Source of the DNA: UBA1774 sp045628925
Lineage (GTDB): Bacteria; Bacillota; Clostridia; Oscillospirales; Oscillospiraceae
Assembly (NCBI GenBank): GCA_045628925.1
Contig: JAZQQF010000177.1
Location: 3,573-67,572 of the forward strand
Direction: 5' to 3'
Length of the DNA stretch: 64,000 nt
The first letter of the stretch is position 1. The number at the start of each line of letters is the position of its first letter. A program made the translations under genes and the position numbers. Shown here in pieces: positions 1-7,429 of this stretch. The notes under the pieces were generated by a model that did no database searches, was not told the DNA's origin, and was given only the letters and a program-made list of their open reading frames with translations.

Positions 1-345
1 ATCGTCCTTCGCCAGCTTCTCCCAGTCGACATGGTCGGGGACTTTGGGCGCTTTGATCACGTCGCGCCATTTCGTGATATCATCCAGCATGAAGTTGCCC
101 GGCGCGGGGATGCAGGCGAAGTTCGTGGATTCATTGGCAACGTATTTCACGCCCCAGCAGTCGAAATATTCGCCCGCGGGCGCGGCGGAAAGGTGGGTCT
201 CATCCAGCAGGGAAGGGCCGACCACGCGCGTGGCGCTCTCGCCCTTATAACCGGGGAAACCCATGGTATACAGCGGAATCCAATCCGGGCATTCGCCCCG
301 GGTCAGCCGCAGATAGTTTTCTTTGGGGGTCAGCTTCGATTTCAT
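1..345 (-). CDS. UroD-like (corrinoid) methyltransferase, N-terminal part
   Basis: This is the first 115 residues of a protein that continues past the left edge of the window. It starts with ATG at 345 behind a weak GGAAGA site. The opening (MKSKLTPKENYLRLTRGECP, then WIPLY and later YFDCWGVKY) is typical of the uroporphyrinogen-decarboxylase superfamily branch that contains methyltransferases for corrinoid proteins, for example enzymes demethylating methoxyaromatics. True heme-pathway HemE proteins begin differently. It is the last visible gene of a six-gene minus-strand operon, 30 bp after the FAD oxidoreductase, so it probably acts on the same substrate class. The family call is fairly firm. 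The substrate is unknown because the catalytic half is not in view. Confidence 0.7.
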   Translation of the reverse strand, partial: MKSKLTPKENYLRLTRGECPDWIPLYTMGFPGYKGESATRVVGPSLLDETHLSAAPAGEYFDCWGVKYVANESTNFACIPAPGNFMLDDITKWRDVIKAPKVPDHVDWEKLAKDD

Positions 346-375
346 AATTCTTCCATCCTTCTGTTCAAATCGCAA

Positions 376-1635
376 TTACAGGACTTCGTTCAGGTGGAGC
401 TTCACGCCGTTTTCCGCGAGCTTCTGCTGCAGGAGCGCCACATCCAGCGCCGGAAAATCATAGCCCAGCGCGGCGGCGGTCCCGGCGGCCTCACCTGTGA
501 CGGCACAGCCGGGGATGACGCGGGTGATATCCCACATCCGGTCCGTTACAGAGATATCCCGCCCGGCGGCAAGCAGATTCTTCGCCTGCTCGCAGTACAG
601 CGTCCGGAAGGGGATCTCGAACGCCGGGCCGCGCTTGCGCCAGTCGCCGGTCATGCCGATGCTGTCTTCAAACGAAACGTGGTCCTCCGCTTCATCCAGC
701 GTATACGCGCCGCATAGGCGGCGGGACATTCTGACCAGCGGGATCGTGGACATGGTAACGGGGAGGTAGCTCTCGTCCTGCGCGTGGTTCAGCATGATAT
801 CGTCGTACATCTTCTGGTGGACGGTCAGCACACTGTCGCTCAGCTCCTGCCCGTCCACGCCCGAGAAACGGAAATTTTCGCCCAGCGTGGCGACCTTTTC
901 CGCATGATAGGCTTCGCCGTCCTTCTCATACTGCGCCTTGTCTTCTTCGCTCTTATCCGGCACCACGTCCGCAAGGCCGAACATTTTCAGCTTCACTTCG
1001 CCCTGCTGCTGATAGTAATACCAGCCCGCCAGCCCGTTGCCGCCCTCATGGAGCGCCGTGGGCGCACCGGCGAGCTTGCACAGGTCCGCGTCGCCGGTGC
1101 AGTCGATGACCGCGCCGACCTGAATGGCGCTGCGGCCGGATTTGTTCTCGATGATCACGTGGGTGATATGCCCGTCCGGCAGGACGGCGGCCTCTACGGC
1201 TACGCTGCCATAGAGGATCTCAACACCCGCAGCGCGCAGGAGCTGTTCACAGCGCATGGCAAAGAGATGCGGGTTGAACTGGGCCATATAGCGCTTCTCG
1301 ATGCGTTCTGCGACAGAGCCGCCATCCAGCCACGCGGCGGGGTAATTCGCCTCCGCGCCGTGTTCGATGGAGAGCTTCAGCAGCTCTTCGCCGATGCCGA
1401 AGATGAGTTGATGACCTTCTCCGTCGCAGAGCGGCAGGTAGATCGTCACAAGCCCCAGCGTGGCCATGCCGCCGAGGGCGTATTCCCGCTCCAGCAGCAG
1501 GACCTTCCGCCCGCCTCTGGCAGCCGCCAGCGCCGCCGCGATGCCCGCGATGCCGCCGCCCGCCACCAGCACCTCGCATTCCTTCGTGACCGGGACGTTC
1601 CGCGCGGGTTCCTTGATGGAGTACATGGCTGTCAC
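376..1635 (-). CDS. FAD-dependent oxidoreductase (FAD_oxidored family)
   Basis: The protein has 419 residues. A Rossmann FAD-binding motif GGGIAG lies at residues 26-31, with the ribose-binding acidic residue in the following LLLERE strand and the GGMATLG segment common in this family. Near the C terminus DISVTDRMWDITRVIP, then a G-x-AAGTAA helix, matches the second FAD-contacting region. Family members oxidise diverse small substrates in the cytoplasm. Its start overlaps the stop of the aconitase X small subunit by 4 bp (ATGA), implying translational coupling. An alternative in-frame ATG lies three codons downstream. No covalent-flavin motif is obvious. The substrate cannot be predicted, but the operon suggests a hydroxylated or methylated organic acid or aromatic. 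Confidence 0.75.
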   Translation of the reverse strand: MTAMYSIKEPARNVPVTKECEVLVAGGGIAGIAAALAAARGGRKVLLLEREYALGGMATLGLVTIYLPLCDGEGHQLIFGIGEELLKLSIEHGAEANYPAAWLDGGSVAERIEKRYMAQFNPHLFAMRCEQLLRAAGVEILYGSVAVEAAVLPDGHITHVIIENKSGRSAIQVGAVIDCTGDADLCKLAGAPTALHEGGNGLAGWYYYQQQGEVKLKMFGLADVVPDKSEEDKAQYEKDGEAYHAEKVATLGENFRFSGVDGQELSDSVLTVHQKMYDDIMLNHAQDESYLPVTMSTIPLVRMSRRLCGAYTLDEAEDHVSFEDSIGMTGDWRKRGPAFEIPFRTLYCEQAKNLLAAGRDISVTDRMWDITRVIPGCAVTGEAAGTAAALGYDFPALDVALLQQKLAENGVKLHLNEVL

Positions 1636-2036
1636 TCCTTTTTCGTGATCTCGATATAGCCCTCGTCGGCGTTCACCAGCACCATGTCGCCCGTTTCGAT
1701 ATACTGCATGGGGTCTTCCTCAAAATCGGTCATGCTGGGGACGTGGGCATGGAGGGTGCAGAGCACGTTCAGCGGGCTTGCGACGGTATGCACGAAGGCG
1801 GCTGGCTTCAGATCGCCGAAGCCGTACATCATGAAGCCGCCGGAGCCGCGGGAGGAGGGGAACACCAGCACCTTGCCGGTGTAGGGAACTTTGAACAGCG
1901 GGTGATTGCGTTCGGTGGTGTAGCCCCGCTCGGGCTTCACGTTGGTAAAGCCCTGCATGGGCATGGGGGAGACCAGCGCCTCCGCCTCCACCTTGCCGGG
2001 CCATTCGGCACGGCCTCTGATGCGGATCTTTTTCAT
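1632..2036 (-). CDS. Aconitase X small (swivel) subunit
   Basis: The product has 134 residues starting at ATG 2036, which overlaps the stop of the large subunit by 4 bp. A longer reading from 2090 would overlap that subunit more and lacks support. The segment VLVFPSSRGSGG (residues 56-67) is the aconitase X swivel-domain signature, in which the serine and arginine face the active site. Together with the large subunit it should form an AcnX dehydratase. Characterised members are cis-3-hydroxy-L-proline dehydratase in bacteria and mevalonate-5-phosphate dehydratase in archaea. In many bacteria the two parts are fused; here they are separate genes. The substrate is undetermined. Confidence 0.85.
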   Translation of the reverse strand: MKKIRIRGRAEWPGKVEAEALVSPMPMQGFTNVKPERGYTTERNHPLFKVPYTGKVLVFPSSRGSGGFMMYGFGDLKPAAFVHTVASPLNVLCTLHAHVPSMTDFEEDPMQYIETGDMVLVNADEGYIEITKKE

Positions 2037-3352
2037 TCGGCCTTCCTCCAATCCCCGTGCCAGTAGCCGGTGAGACCGGCGTCGATGCATTCATCGGTGG
2101 TGCCGTAGCACACCTGCAGCTGGCTGTCGTCATCCGGGTAGCAGCCGGTCACGTAGTTCGCCTGCTTCGCGGTATCCACGGCGATGCACTCCACGCCCTC
2201 CGGCACGGCGCCCATGGCGGCGAGGCAGGCGCCGGACATGAGCGTCACGCCCGCTTCGGCCAGCGTCTTCACATAACCCATGTTCTTCGCCACGTCATAG
2301 AGCCACGGCGCGGTCATGACCCAGAAGGGGATGACGGCCTTTTTGCCTTCCATCTTCCGGGTGATCTTCATCAGGTCGACGATGTTCAAATGGGGGCAGC
2401 CAAGGTAGACCATATCCACCTTGTCGGTCTTGTGATAGTTCAGATAATCGTAAGCTGCGCGCAGTTCGGCTTCCCCGATGAGCGTTTCCCGCGCGGGCTT
2501 TTTGCCGCCGAAGGCAAATTCCAGCGTGGGGGCCTCCGGCGTGCTGCCGGGGATGTGGTACATGGGAACGCCGCCGCCGGTGTGGATGGCGCTGTTCAGC
2601 TTCTGGAACTGCGTGGTGGTGGGCTTCGCCGTGCCGGTCAGCACCGGGATATCGCAATGCACGTCCGCGCCCACGGCATAGCCGAACACATCCCATTCCA
2701 GATCGGTATGGATAAGCCGGTCGGTCTTCACCAGAACGGTGCCGTAGCGGTTTTCGGTGATGTGCATCCCGTAATAGGGCGCTTTTCCGAGGAAACAGGT
2801 GGCAAAGCTGCCGTCGAAATTCGTGCGCGCGCCGAGAACGGCGTTGCAGTAGGGGATCTGGCTGCTCTCGAACCAGCTGCAATGCTGGCCGATGGTGGGC
2901 CAGTAGGTCATGGTCAGGTAATTGGCGCAGGACTGTGTGGTCATCATGCCCATCTTGCGCAGAAGCTTGAAATAGTCCTCATGCAGGGCCTTTTCGTGGA
3001 ATTTCGGGTCGTCCTGCCGGTCGCCGGGCTTGCGGTAAGCGCAGATGGGGCAGTCCTGCCAGCCGTGGATGGGCGGCTGCTCCGGGAAGGGGGACTTGTT
3101 TGCAAAGGTGGGGATGGCGAACTGCGCGCCGGATTCCGCCAGCTCCTTCAGATCCTCGTAAGTGAACTGATGGTAGGGGGACATATCGTTGCCGGGAGTG
3201 TGGAAGTCGCCGGTCCCGTCCAGCGTGACGAGCCTTTCCGCGCCTGCGATCTGGCATTCCTCCACCAGATACTCCATGCAGATGCGGGCGACCTTGCCCT
3301 TTTCCCCGTCCAGTATCCGCTTTTCTTCGTCGGTGAGCTTTACTTCGATCAC
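2033..3352 (-). CDS. Aconitase X catalytic (large) subunit
   Basis: The protein has 439 residues. It begins LTDEEKRILDGEKGKVAR, the standard AcnX opening, and contains ESS followed by NAVLGARTNFDG and then YYGMHITENR, the core family signature. Several cysteines (SCANY, LGCPH, SGACLA) are positioned as Fe-S ligands. There is a short insertion rich in charged residues and a CPxC motif around residue 105 that I do not recognise from typical members. The gene follows the alcohol dehydrogenase by 12 bp and overlaps the swivel subunit by 4 bp. The reaction is a dehydration of a hydroxylated substrate. The neighbouring dehydrogenases suggest a stepwise catabolic pathway rather than mevalonate synthesis, but that is inference. 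Confidence 0.85.
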   Translation of the reverse strand: MIEVKLTDEEKRILDGEKGKVARICMEYLVEECQIAGAERLVTLDGTGDFHTPGNDMSPYHQFTYEDLKELAESGAQFAIPTFANKSPFPEQPPIHGWQDCPICAYRKPGDRQDDPKFHEKALHEDYFKLLRKMGMMTTQSCANYLTMTYWPTIGQHCSWFESSQIPYCNAVLGARTNFDGSFATCFLGKAPYYGMHITENRYGTVLVKTDRLIHTDLEWDVFGYAVGADVHCDIPVLTGTAKPTTTQFQKLNSAIHTGGGVPMYHIPGSTPEAPTLEFAFGGKKPARETLIGEAELRAAYDYLNYHKTDKVDMVYLGCPHLNIVDLMKITRKMEGKKAVIPFWVMTAPWLYDVAKNMGYVKTLAEAGVTLMSGACLAAMGAVPEGVECIAVDTAKQANYVTGCYPDDDSQLQVCYGTTDECIDAGLTGYWHGDWRKAE

Positions 3353-3364
3353 GGATGCTCCTCC

Positions 3365-4489
3365 TTATTCATGCCCGATGACGATCACGTTTTTCAGCGA
3401 GCCGCGGGTGGAATCGATGAGCGCTTCCTTGATATCCTCCAGCGGGAAACGGTTCGTCAGCAGGCTGTCAATGTCGATCTGCCCGTTGCGGTACATTTCC
3501 ATGTATTTCGGCACGTCCCGCCGCAGGGTCACGCCGCCCATGACGCAGCCGGTGAGCTTCTTGCTCAGCAGGAAGTCGAAATAGCTCAGCTCGGCGCAGC
3601 CCTCGTTCCGGGGATGGCCGTGTCCGACCACGACGACCTGACCCCAGTCGGCGGCCAGATCCATGGCCTGCCGCTTGAGGCCCTTGCCCGCGGTGGCGAT
3701 CATGGCATGGTCGGAGCCGAAGCCGGTGATCTTCTTCACTTCCTCCACCACGTCGCACTCCTTCGGGTTCAGCACATGGGTCGCGCCGAATTTCTTCGCG
3801 GCCTCCAGCTTTTCGGGCTTCGTGTCGATGCCGATGATGGGACAGGCGCCGGAATATTTCGCGCCCATGATGGCGCTCAGACCCACGCCGCCGCAGCCGA
3901 TGACGGTGAAGCTCTCGCCGGGCTTTACCTGGCAGCGGTTCAGCACCGCGCCGAAACCGGACATGAAGCCGCAGGCCAGCGCGGAACCGATCTCGAAGGG
4001 GATATCATCGTCCAGCTTGCAGAGCATGGATTCGTGGGCGTTCGTATATTCCGCAAAGCCGCTGGTGCCGGAGCAGGTCTGAATGATGGCTTCCCCGTTC
4101 AGACGGGTGTGGCAGCCGGGAATGCGGAAGCATTCGTCCGTGCGGGGGTGGGCGGTGCACTGCCACGGGTGGCCCTTCATGCAGGGGATGCACTGGCCGC
4201 AGCCCTGACGGACTTCGGAGCAGATGACACGGTCGCCGGGCTTTACGTAGGTGACCTTGCTGCCGACCTTGTCCACGATGCCGGCGATCTCATGGCCCGC
4301 CATGCCGGGGCCTTCGTATTCGCCGTGTTCGCCGGTGAGGGCGAGAATATCGCTGTTGCAGATGGTGCAGGTCATGACCTTGATGCGGACCTCGTCGTCC
4401 TTCGGCTCGGCGAGCTCCACTTCCTCCACCACGATACGGTCGATGGCGTCGGGCCCCATGCTGGGGACGAGCGCTGCTTTACATCTCAT
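3365..4489 (-). CDS. Zinc-dependent alcohol dehydrogenase (MDR family)
   Basis: The protein has 374 residues with the GroES-like fold of medium-chain dehydrogenases. Possible catalytic zinc ligands are in CTIC (41-44) and GHE (65-67), and the four structural-zinc cysteines are at about 97, 100, 103 and 111. A nucleotide-binding GCGGVGLSAI motif follows near residue 200. It would oxidise an alcohol with NAD(P)+, resembling the formaldehyde/threonine/benzyl alcohol dehydrogenase group. It lies 17 bp after the SDR gene and 12 bp before the AcnX large subunit, within one operon. The start has only a modest upstream GGCGG. The substrate is unknown. Confidence 0.85.
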   Translation of the reverse strand: MRCKAALVPSMGPDAIDRIVVEEVELAEPKDDEVRIKVMTCTICNSDILALTGEHGEYEGPGMAGHEIAGIVDKVGSKVTYVKPGDRVICSEVRQGCGQCIPCMKGHPWQCTAHPRTDECFRIPGCHTRLNGEAIIQTCSGTSGFAEYTNAHESMLCKLDDDIPFEIGSALACGFMSGFGAVLNRCQVKPGESFTVIGCGGVGLSAIMGAKYSGACPIIGIDTKPEKLEAAKKFGATHVLNPKECDVVEEVKKITGFGSDHAMIATAGKGLKRQAMDLAADWGQVVVVGHGHPRNEGCAELSYFDFLLSKKLTGCVMGGVTLRRDVPKYMEMYRNGQIDIDSLLTNRFPLEDIKEALIDSTRGSLKNVIVIGHE

Positions 4490-4506
4490 TGCTGTTTCCG
4501 CCTTTC

Positions 4507-5289
4507 TTACAGATTATTGGAGCCGCCGTCCACGATCAGGTTCTGGCCGGTGACGTAAAGATTTTCCTGCGCGAAGAACATGGCCACGCGGGCGATATCG
4601 ATGGGCTGGGCCACGTAGCCCAGCGGGGTCATCTCCGCGACCGCCGCGTATTCCTCCGGCGTTGCGTCGCACTTCATGGGCGTGTCCACCATGCCGGGGG
4701 CGATGGAGTTCACGGTGATGTTGTCCCGCCCATATTTCTGCGCAAACGCCTTGGTCTGGCAGATGGCCGCCGCCTTGGAGGCAGTGTAGCCGGGGGTGGA
4801 ATAGGCCCCGTTCACGCCGGTGACGCTGGTCACGTTCACGATGCGGCCGAAATGCGCCTTCTGCATATAGGGGATGACCGCGTTGCACATGAGGTAATGC
4901 CCAAGGGAATGGATCTCAAAAAAGCGGATGTACTCCTCCGGGGTGAGCTTATCGAACAGCGTTCCGAAAAAGCTCTCGCCGGGCTGCAGACGGGATTCGA
5001 TGCCTGCGTCGTTGATCAGGATGTCGATCCGCCCAAAGGCTTCGATGACTTCCTCAACGGCTGCCCTGACGCCCTCCGGGTCGCTCACGTCCACGCTGAC
5101 GGCGATGACATCCTGCGTATAGGGCAGGCAGAGGTTCAGCGTTTCCTCCAGCTTTTCCATGCGCCGCCCGAACAGCGCCACCTTCGCGCCGCCTTTGGCC
5201 AGTTCCTCGGCACAGCTGCGGCCGATGCCGGTGCCCGCGCCGGTGACGATGGCGACTCTGCCTTCAAAACCGTAATCCAGATATTTCAT
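4507..5289 (-). CDS. SDR-family oxidoreductase
   Basis: The protein has 260 residues, normal for a classical short-chain dehydrogenase. The cofactor motif TGAGTGIG is at 16-23, the NAG-type strand appears as NDAG, and the catalytic YTASK follows near residue 160. The C terminus ends VTGQNLIVDGG, usual for the family. This is the first gene of the minus-strand operon that continues through alcohol dehydrogenase, aconitase X, FAD oxidoreductase and UroD-like methyltransferase. A promoter-like pair (TTGCGT, 17 bp, TATATT) lies just upstream. The substrate is probably a hydroxylated intermediate shared with the adjacent enzymes. Confidence 0.85.
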   Translation of the reverse strand: MKYLDYGFEGRVAIVTGAGTGIGRSCAEELAKGGAKVALFGRRMEKLEETLNLCLPYTQDVIAVSVDVSDPEGVRAAVEEVIEAFGRIDILINDAGIESRLQPGESFFGTLFDKLTPEEYIRFFEIHSLGHYLMCNAVIPYMQKAHFGRIVNVTSVTGVNGAYSTPGYTASKAAAICQTKAFAQKYGRDNITVNSIAPGMVDTPMKCDATPEEYAAVAEMTPLGYVAQPIDIARVAMFFAQENLYVTGQNLIVDGGSNNL

Positions 5290-5325
5290 GATGCTGCCTC
5301 CATAGCTTCTATTTTTCCTGCATAC

Positions 5326-5354
5326 AATATAGCGCAGCCGTTATGAGAACGCAA
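5326..5354 (-). promoter_or_regulatory. Putative sigma-A promoter for the minus-strand catabolic operon
   Basis: Reading leftward, TTGCGT is followed after 17 bp by TATATT, about 37 bp upstream of the SDR start codon. Spacing is ideal and both hexamers fit the vegetative consensus reasonably. No operator palindrome was noticed. Confidence 0.5.
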
Positions 5355-5435
5355 ACCTTTTATGCAATGTTTTTCAGAAAAAACGACCTTGCTTTTTTGA
5401 TATCTCTGTGTTAGGGTGAAGCAGGAAAAGGAGAG

Positions 5436-5669
5436 ATGAACGTGAAAGAATATGAGATCATCCATGAGATCTTCAACAAATGCTCCGGCAACCAGATGCG
5501 CGATGTGTTCGTGGAGGAGACGGAGGTCGAGGACCCGGAAGCCTACGTGCGTTCCCGCCACGGGGATAAGGAGATCATCATGGAAAAGACCGTCATGCCG
5601 GACGGGGTCATCATTTTTGACCTGAACCTTTCCGGGCAGAAACAGCGCTACAGCTTCACGGAGATCTGA
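5436..5669 (+). CDS. Small conserved-type hypothetical protein
   Basis: A 77-residue protein starts with ATG at 5436, behind AAAAGGAGAG at good distance. It is acidic, without signal peptide or membrane segment. The regular strand pattern (KEIIMEKTVM, GVIIFDLNL, QRYSFTEI) looks like a small alpha-beta fold. A weak promoter-like pair, TTGCTT then 17 bp then TAGGGT, lies at 5389-5417. The gene stands alone, divergent from the SDR operon and 66 bp before the DMT transporter. I do not recognise the family. The strong ribosome binding site and protein-like composition make it more credible than the long opposing reading frame. Confidence 0.6.
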   Translation: MNVKEYEIIHEIFNKCSGNQMRDVFVEETEVEDPEAYVRSRHGDKEIIMEKTVMPDGVIIFDLNLSGQKQRYSFTEI

Positions 5670-5735
5670 GGCTTCTGCGGCGGGGTCATCGGCTCCGCCG
5701 CTATCCAATCTATTGGGAAATCAGGTGACGTACCC

Positions 5736-6572
5736 TTGCGAAAAGCGACCTTCTATGTGTTCCTGTCCTCCGTGCTGTTCGCGCTGGGCGGGCTGTTTTT
5801 CAAGCTGATCCCGTGGGACGCGCTGGCCATCAGCAGTGCGAGAAGCATTCTGGCAGGTCTGTTCATTCTGATCATCCTGCTGGCAAAGAAGCACCGCTTC
5901 GTGCTGAACCGGCAGGTCCTCATTGCGGCGCTGTCCATCTCGGCAACGAATACGCTCTATGCGATGGCGAACAAGCTCACCACGGCGGGGAACACCATCG
6001 TCCTGCAGTTCTCCATGCCGGTGTTCGTCATTCTCATCATGCTGCTGGTGTTCCATAAGAAGCCCACGAAGCTGGAGGTCACGACCTGCCTGCTGGTGCT
6101 GGCTGGCATCATCTGCTTCTTTGTGGATTCCCTCTCGGCGGGGAATATGCTGGGCAATCTGCTGGCGCTCATTTCCGGCATGACCTATGCCTGCTTCTTC
6201 GTGTTCAACAGCCGCTCGGAGTCGGAACCCTTTACCGCCATTGTCATCAGCTATGCCATCTCGGCGGTCATCGGGCTGCCCTGCCTGCTGAAAACGGATA
6301 TCGGCGGTTCTACAGCGGGAACGCTGCTGGCCGTTCTGGCGCTGGGACTTATTCAGCAGGGCGTGGCGCAGTTCTGCTTTGCCAAGGGCATCAAGCAGAC
6401 GCCGCCGATCACCGCAAGCCTCATCTCCGGCATCGAACCGATCCTGAACCCCGTCCTTGTCGCGGTGTTCTATCATGAGATGCTGACGCCGCTCAGCCTC
6501 GTTGGCGCGGCGATCGTGCTGATCTCCATTCTTACATATAATACGATCACATCGAAAACGAAAGATGCGTAG
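5736..6572 (+). CDS. DMT-family (EamA) transporter
   Basis: The protein has 278 residues arranged as about ten hydrophobic segments in two repeated halves, typical of the drug/metabolite transporter superfamily. The first EamA repeat begins FYVFLSSVLFALGGLFFKL and the second ends with EPILNPVLVAVF and a basic tail (TSKTKDA). The start is the TTG at 5736; no ATG exists at a sensible position. Such proteins usually export amino acids or metabolites across the cytoplasmic membrane. It is followed directly by an intrinsic terminator, so it is probably transcribed alone or with the small upstream gene. The substrate is not predictable. Confidence 0.85.
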   Translation: MRKATFYVFLSSVLFALGGLFFKLIPWDALAISSARSILAGLFILIILLAKKHRFVLNRQVLIAALSISATNTLYAMANKLTTAGNTIVLQFSMPVFVILIMLLVFHKKPTKLEVTTCLLVLAGIICFFVDSLSAGNMLGNLLALISGMTYACFFVFNSRSESEPFTAIVISYAISAVIGLPCLLKTDIGGSTAGTLLAVLALGLIQQGVAQFCFAKGIKQTPPITASLISGIEPILNPVLVAVFYHEMLTPLSLVGAAIVLISILTYNTITSKTKDA

Positions 6573-6579
6573 GTCCGTT

Positions 6580-6603
6580 CCCGGCAGCGGTTTCGCTGCC
6601 GGG
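6580..6603 (+). terminator. Intrinsic terminator after the DMT transporter
   Basis: A 10-bp perfect stem CCCGGCAGCG/CGCTGCCGGG with a 4-base loop is followed by ATTTATT, 7 bp after the transporter stop codon. Confidence 0.8.
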
Positions 6604-6624
6604 ATTTATTCACAGTTTCGTTAC

Positions 6625-6652
6625 TTGACAACGGGCTAAAACAAGCTATACT
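6625..6652 (+). promoter_or_regulatory. Sigma-A promoter of the ABC transporter operon
   Basis: TTGACA and TATACT are separated by 16 bp, 70 bp upstream of the ATPase start. This is one of the best vegetative promoters in the window. Confidence 0.65.
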
Positions 6653-6721
6653 GATATCATTATGATATCTTGTGGGGGCGGAGCAGCAGCTGCAGATTCC
6701 GTTCCCCGGAAGGAGCATTCC

Positions 6722-7426
6722 ATGCTGACCATTGAGCATCTGACCAAGACCTACGGCGGCCGCAAAGCCGTCGATGACCTGAATCTGCATATCCGGCCTG
6801 GTGAAATATACGGCTTCATCGGCCATAACGGCGCGGGGAAGACCACGACGCTGAAAAGCGTGGCGGGCATCCTTCGCTTCGACAGCGGGGAAATTTTCGT
6901 GAACGGAATCTCCGTCAAAACGAATCCCATCGAATGCAAAAAACAGCTTGCCTATATCCCCGACAATCCGGATCTTTACGATTTCATGACAGGCATCCAG
7001 TATCTGAATTTCATCGCGGATATCTTCGGCGTTCCGGCGCAGGCGCGGCAGGAGCGCATCCGGAAATACGCGGAGGCCTTTGAACTGACCGGCGACCTTG
7101 CCCAGCCCGTGAGCGCCTATTCCCACGGCATGAAGCAGAAGCTGGCCATCATCTCCGCGCTGATCCACGCCCCGAAGCTCATCCTCATGGATGAACCCTT
7201 CGTTGGCCTGGACCCTATCGCATCCCATCTGCTGAAAGGCATCATGCGGGACATCTGCGACGCGGGCGGTGCGATCTTTTTCTCCACCCACGTGCTGGAG
7301 GTGGCGGAAAAGCTCTGCGACAAGGTGGCCATCATCAAGGGCGGGCAGCTCGTCCGCTCCGGCACCATGGATGAAGTGAAAGGCGACGCTTCGCTGGAAT
7401 CCGTATTTCTGGAGCTGGAGGGCTGA
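6722..7426 (+). CDS. ABC transporter ATP-binding protein
   Basis: The protein has 234 residues from ATG 6722, which has AAGGAG seven bases upstream; a longer in-frame reading from 6662 has no such site. Walker A GHNGAGKT is at 34-41, the signature region appears as SHGMKQKLAI near 134, and Walker B LILMDEPF near 154, followed by the switch histidine in STHVLE. It resembles the EcsA/bacitracin-type single-domain ATPases. The permease starts 3 bp after its stop, so the two form an exporter or membrane-remodelling transporter. An upstream TTGACA/TATACT promoter drives the pair, and the ECF sigma operon follows. Confidence 0.9.
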   Translation: MLTIEHLTKTYGGRKAVDDLNLHIRPGEIYGFIGHNGAGKTTTLKSVAGILRFDSGEIFVNGISVKTNPIECKKQLAYIPDNPDLYDFMTGIQYLNFIADIFGVPAQARQERIRKYAEAFELTGDLAQPVSAYSHGMKQKLAIISALIHAPKLILMDEPFVGLDPIASHLLKGIMRDICDAGGAIFFSTHVLEVAEKLCDKVAIIKGGQLVRSGTMDEVKGDASLESVFLELEG

Positions 7427-7429
7427 AGC

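Noticed and set aside
2057..4558. An 833-codon open frame on the plus strand
   Set aside because: It is antisense to the aconitase X and alcohol dehydrogenase genes, which have clear motifs.
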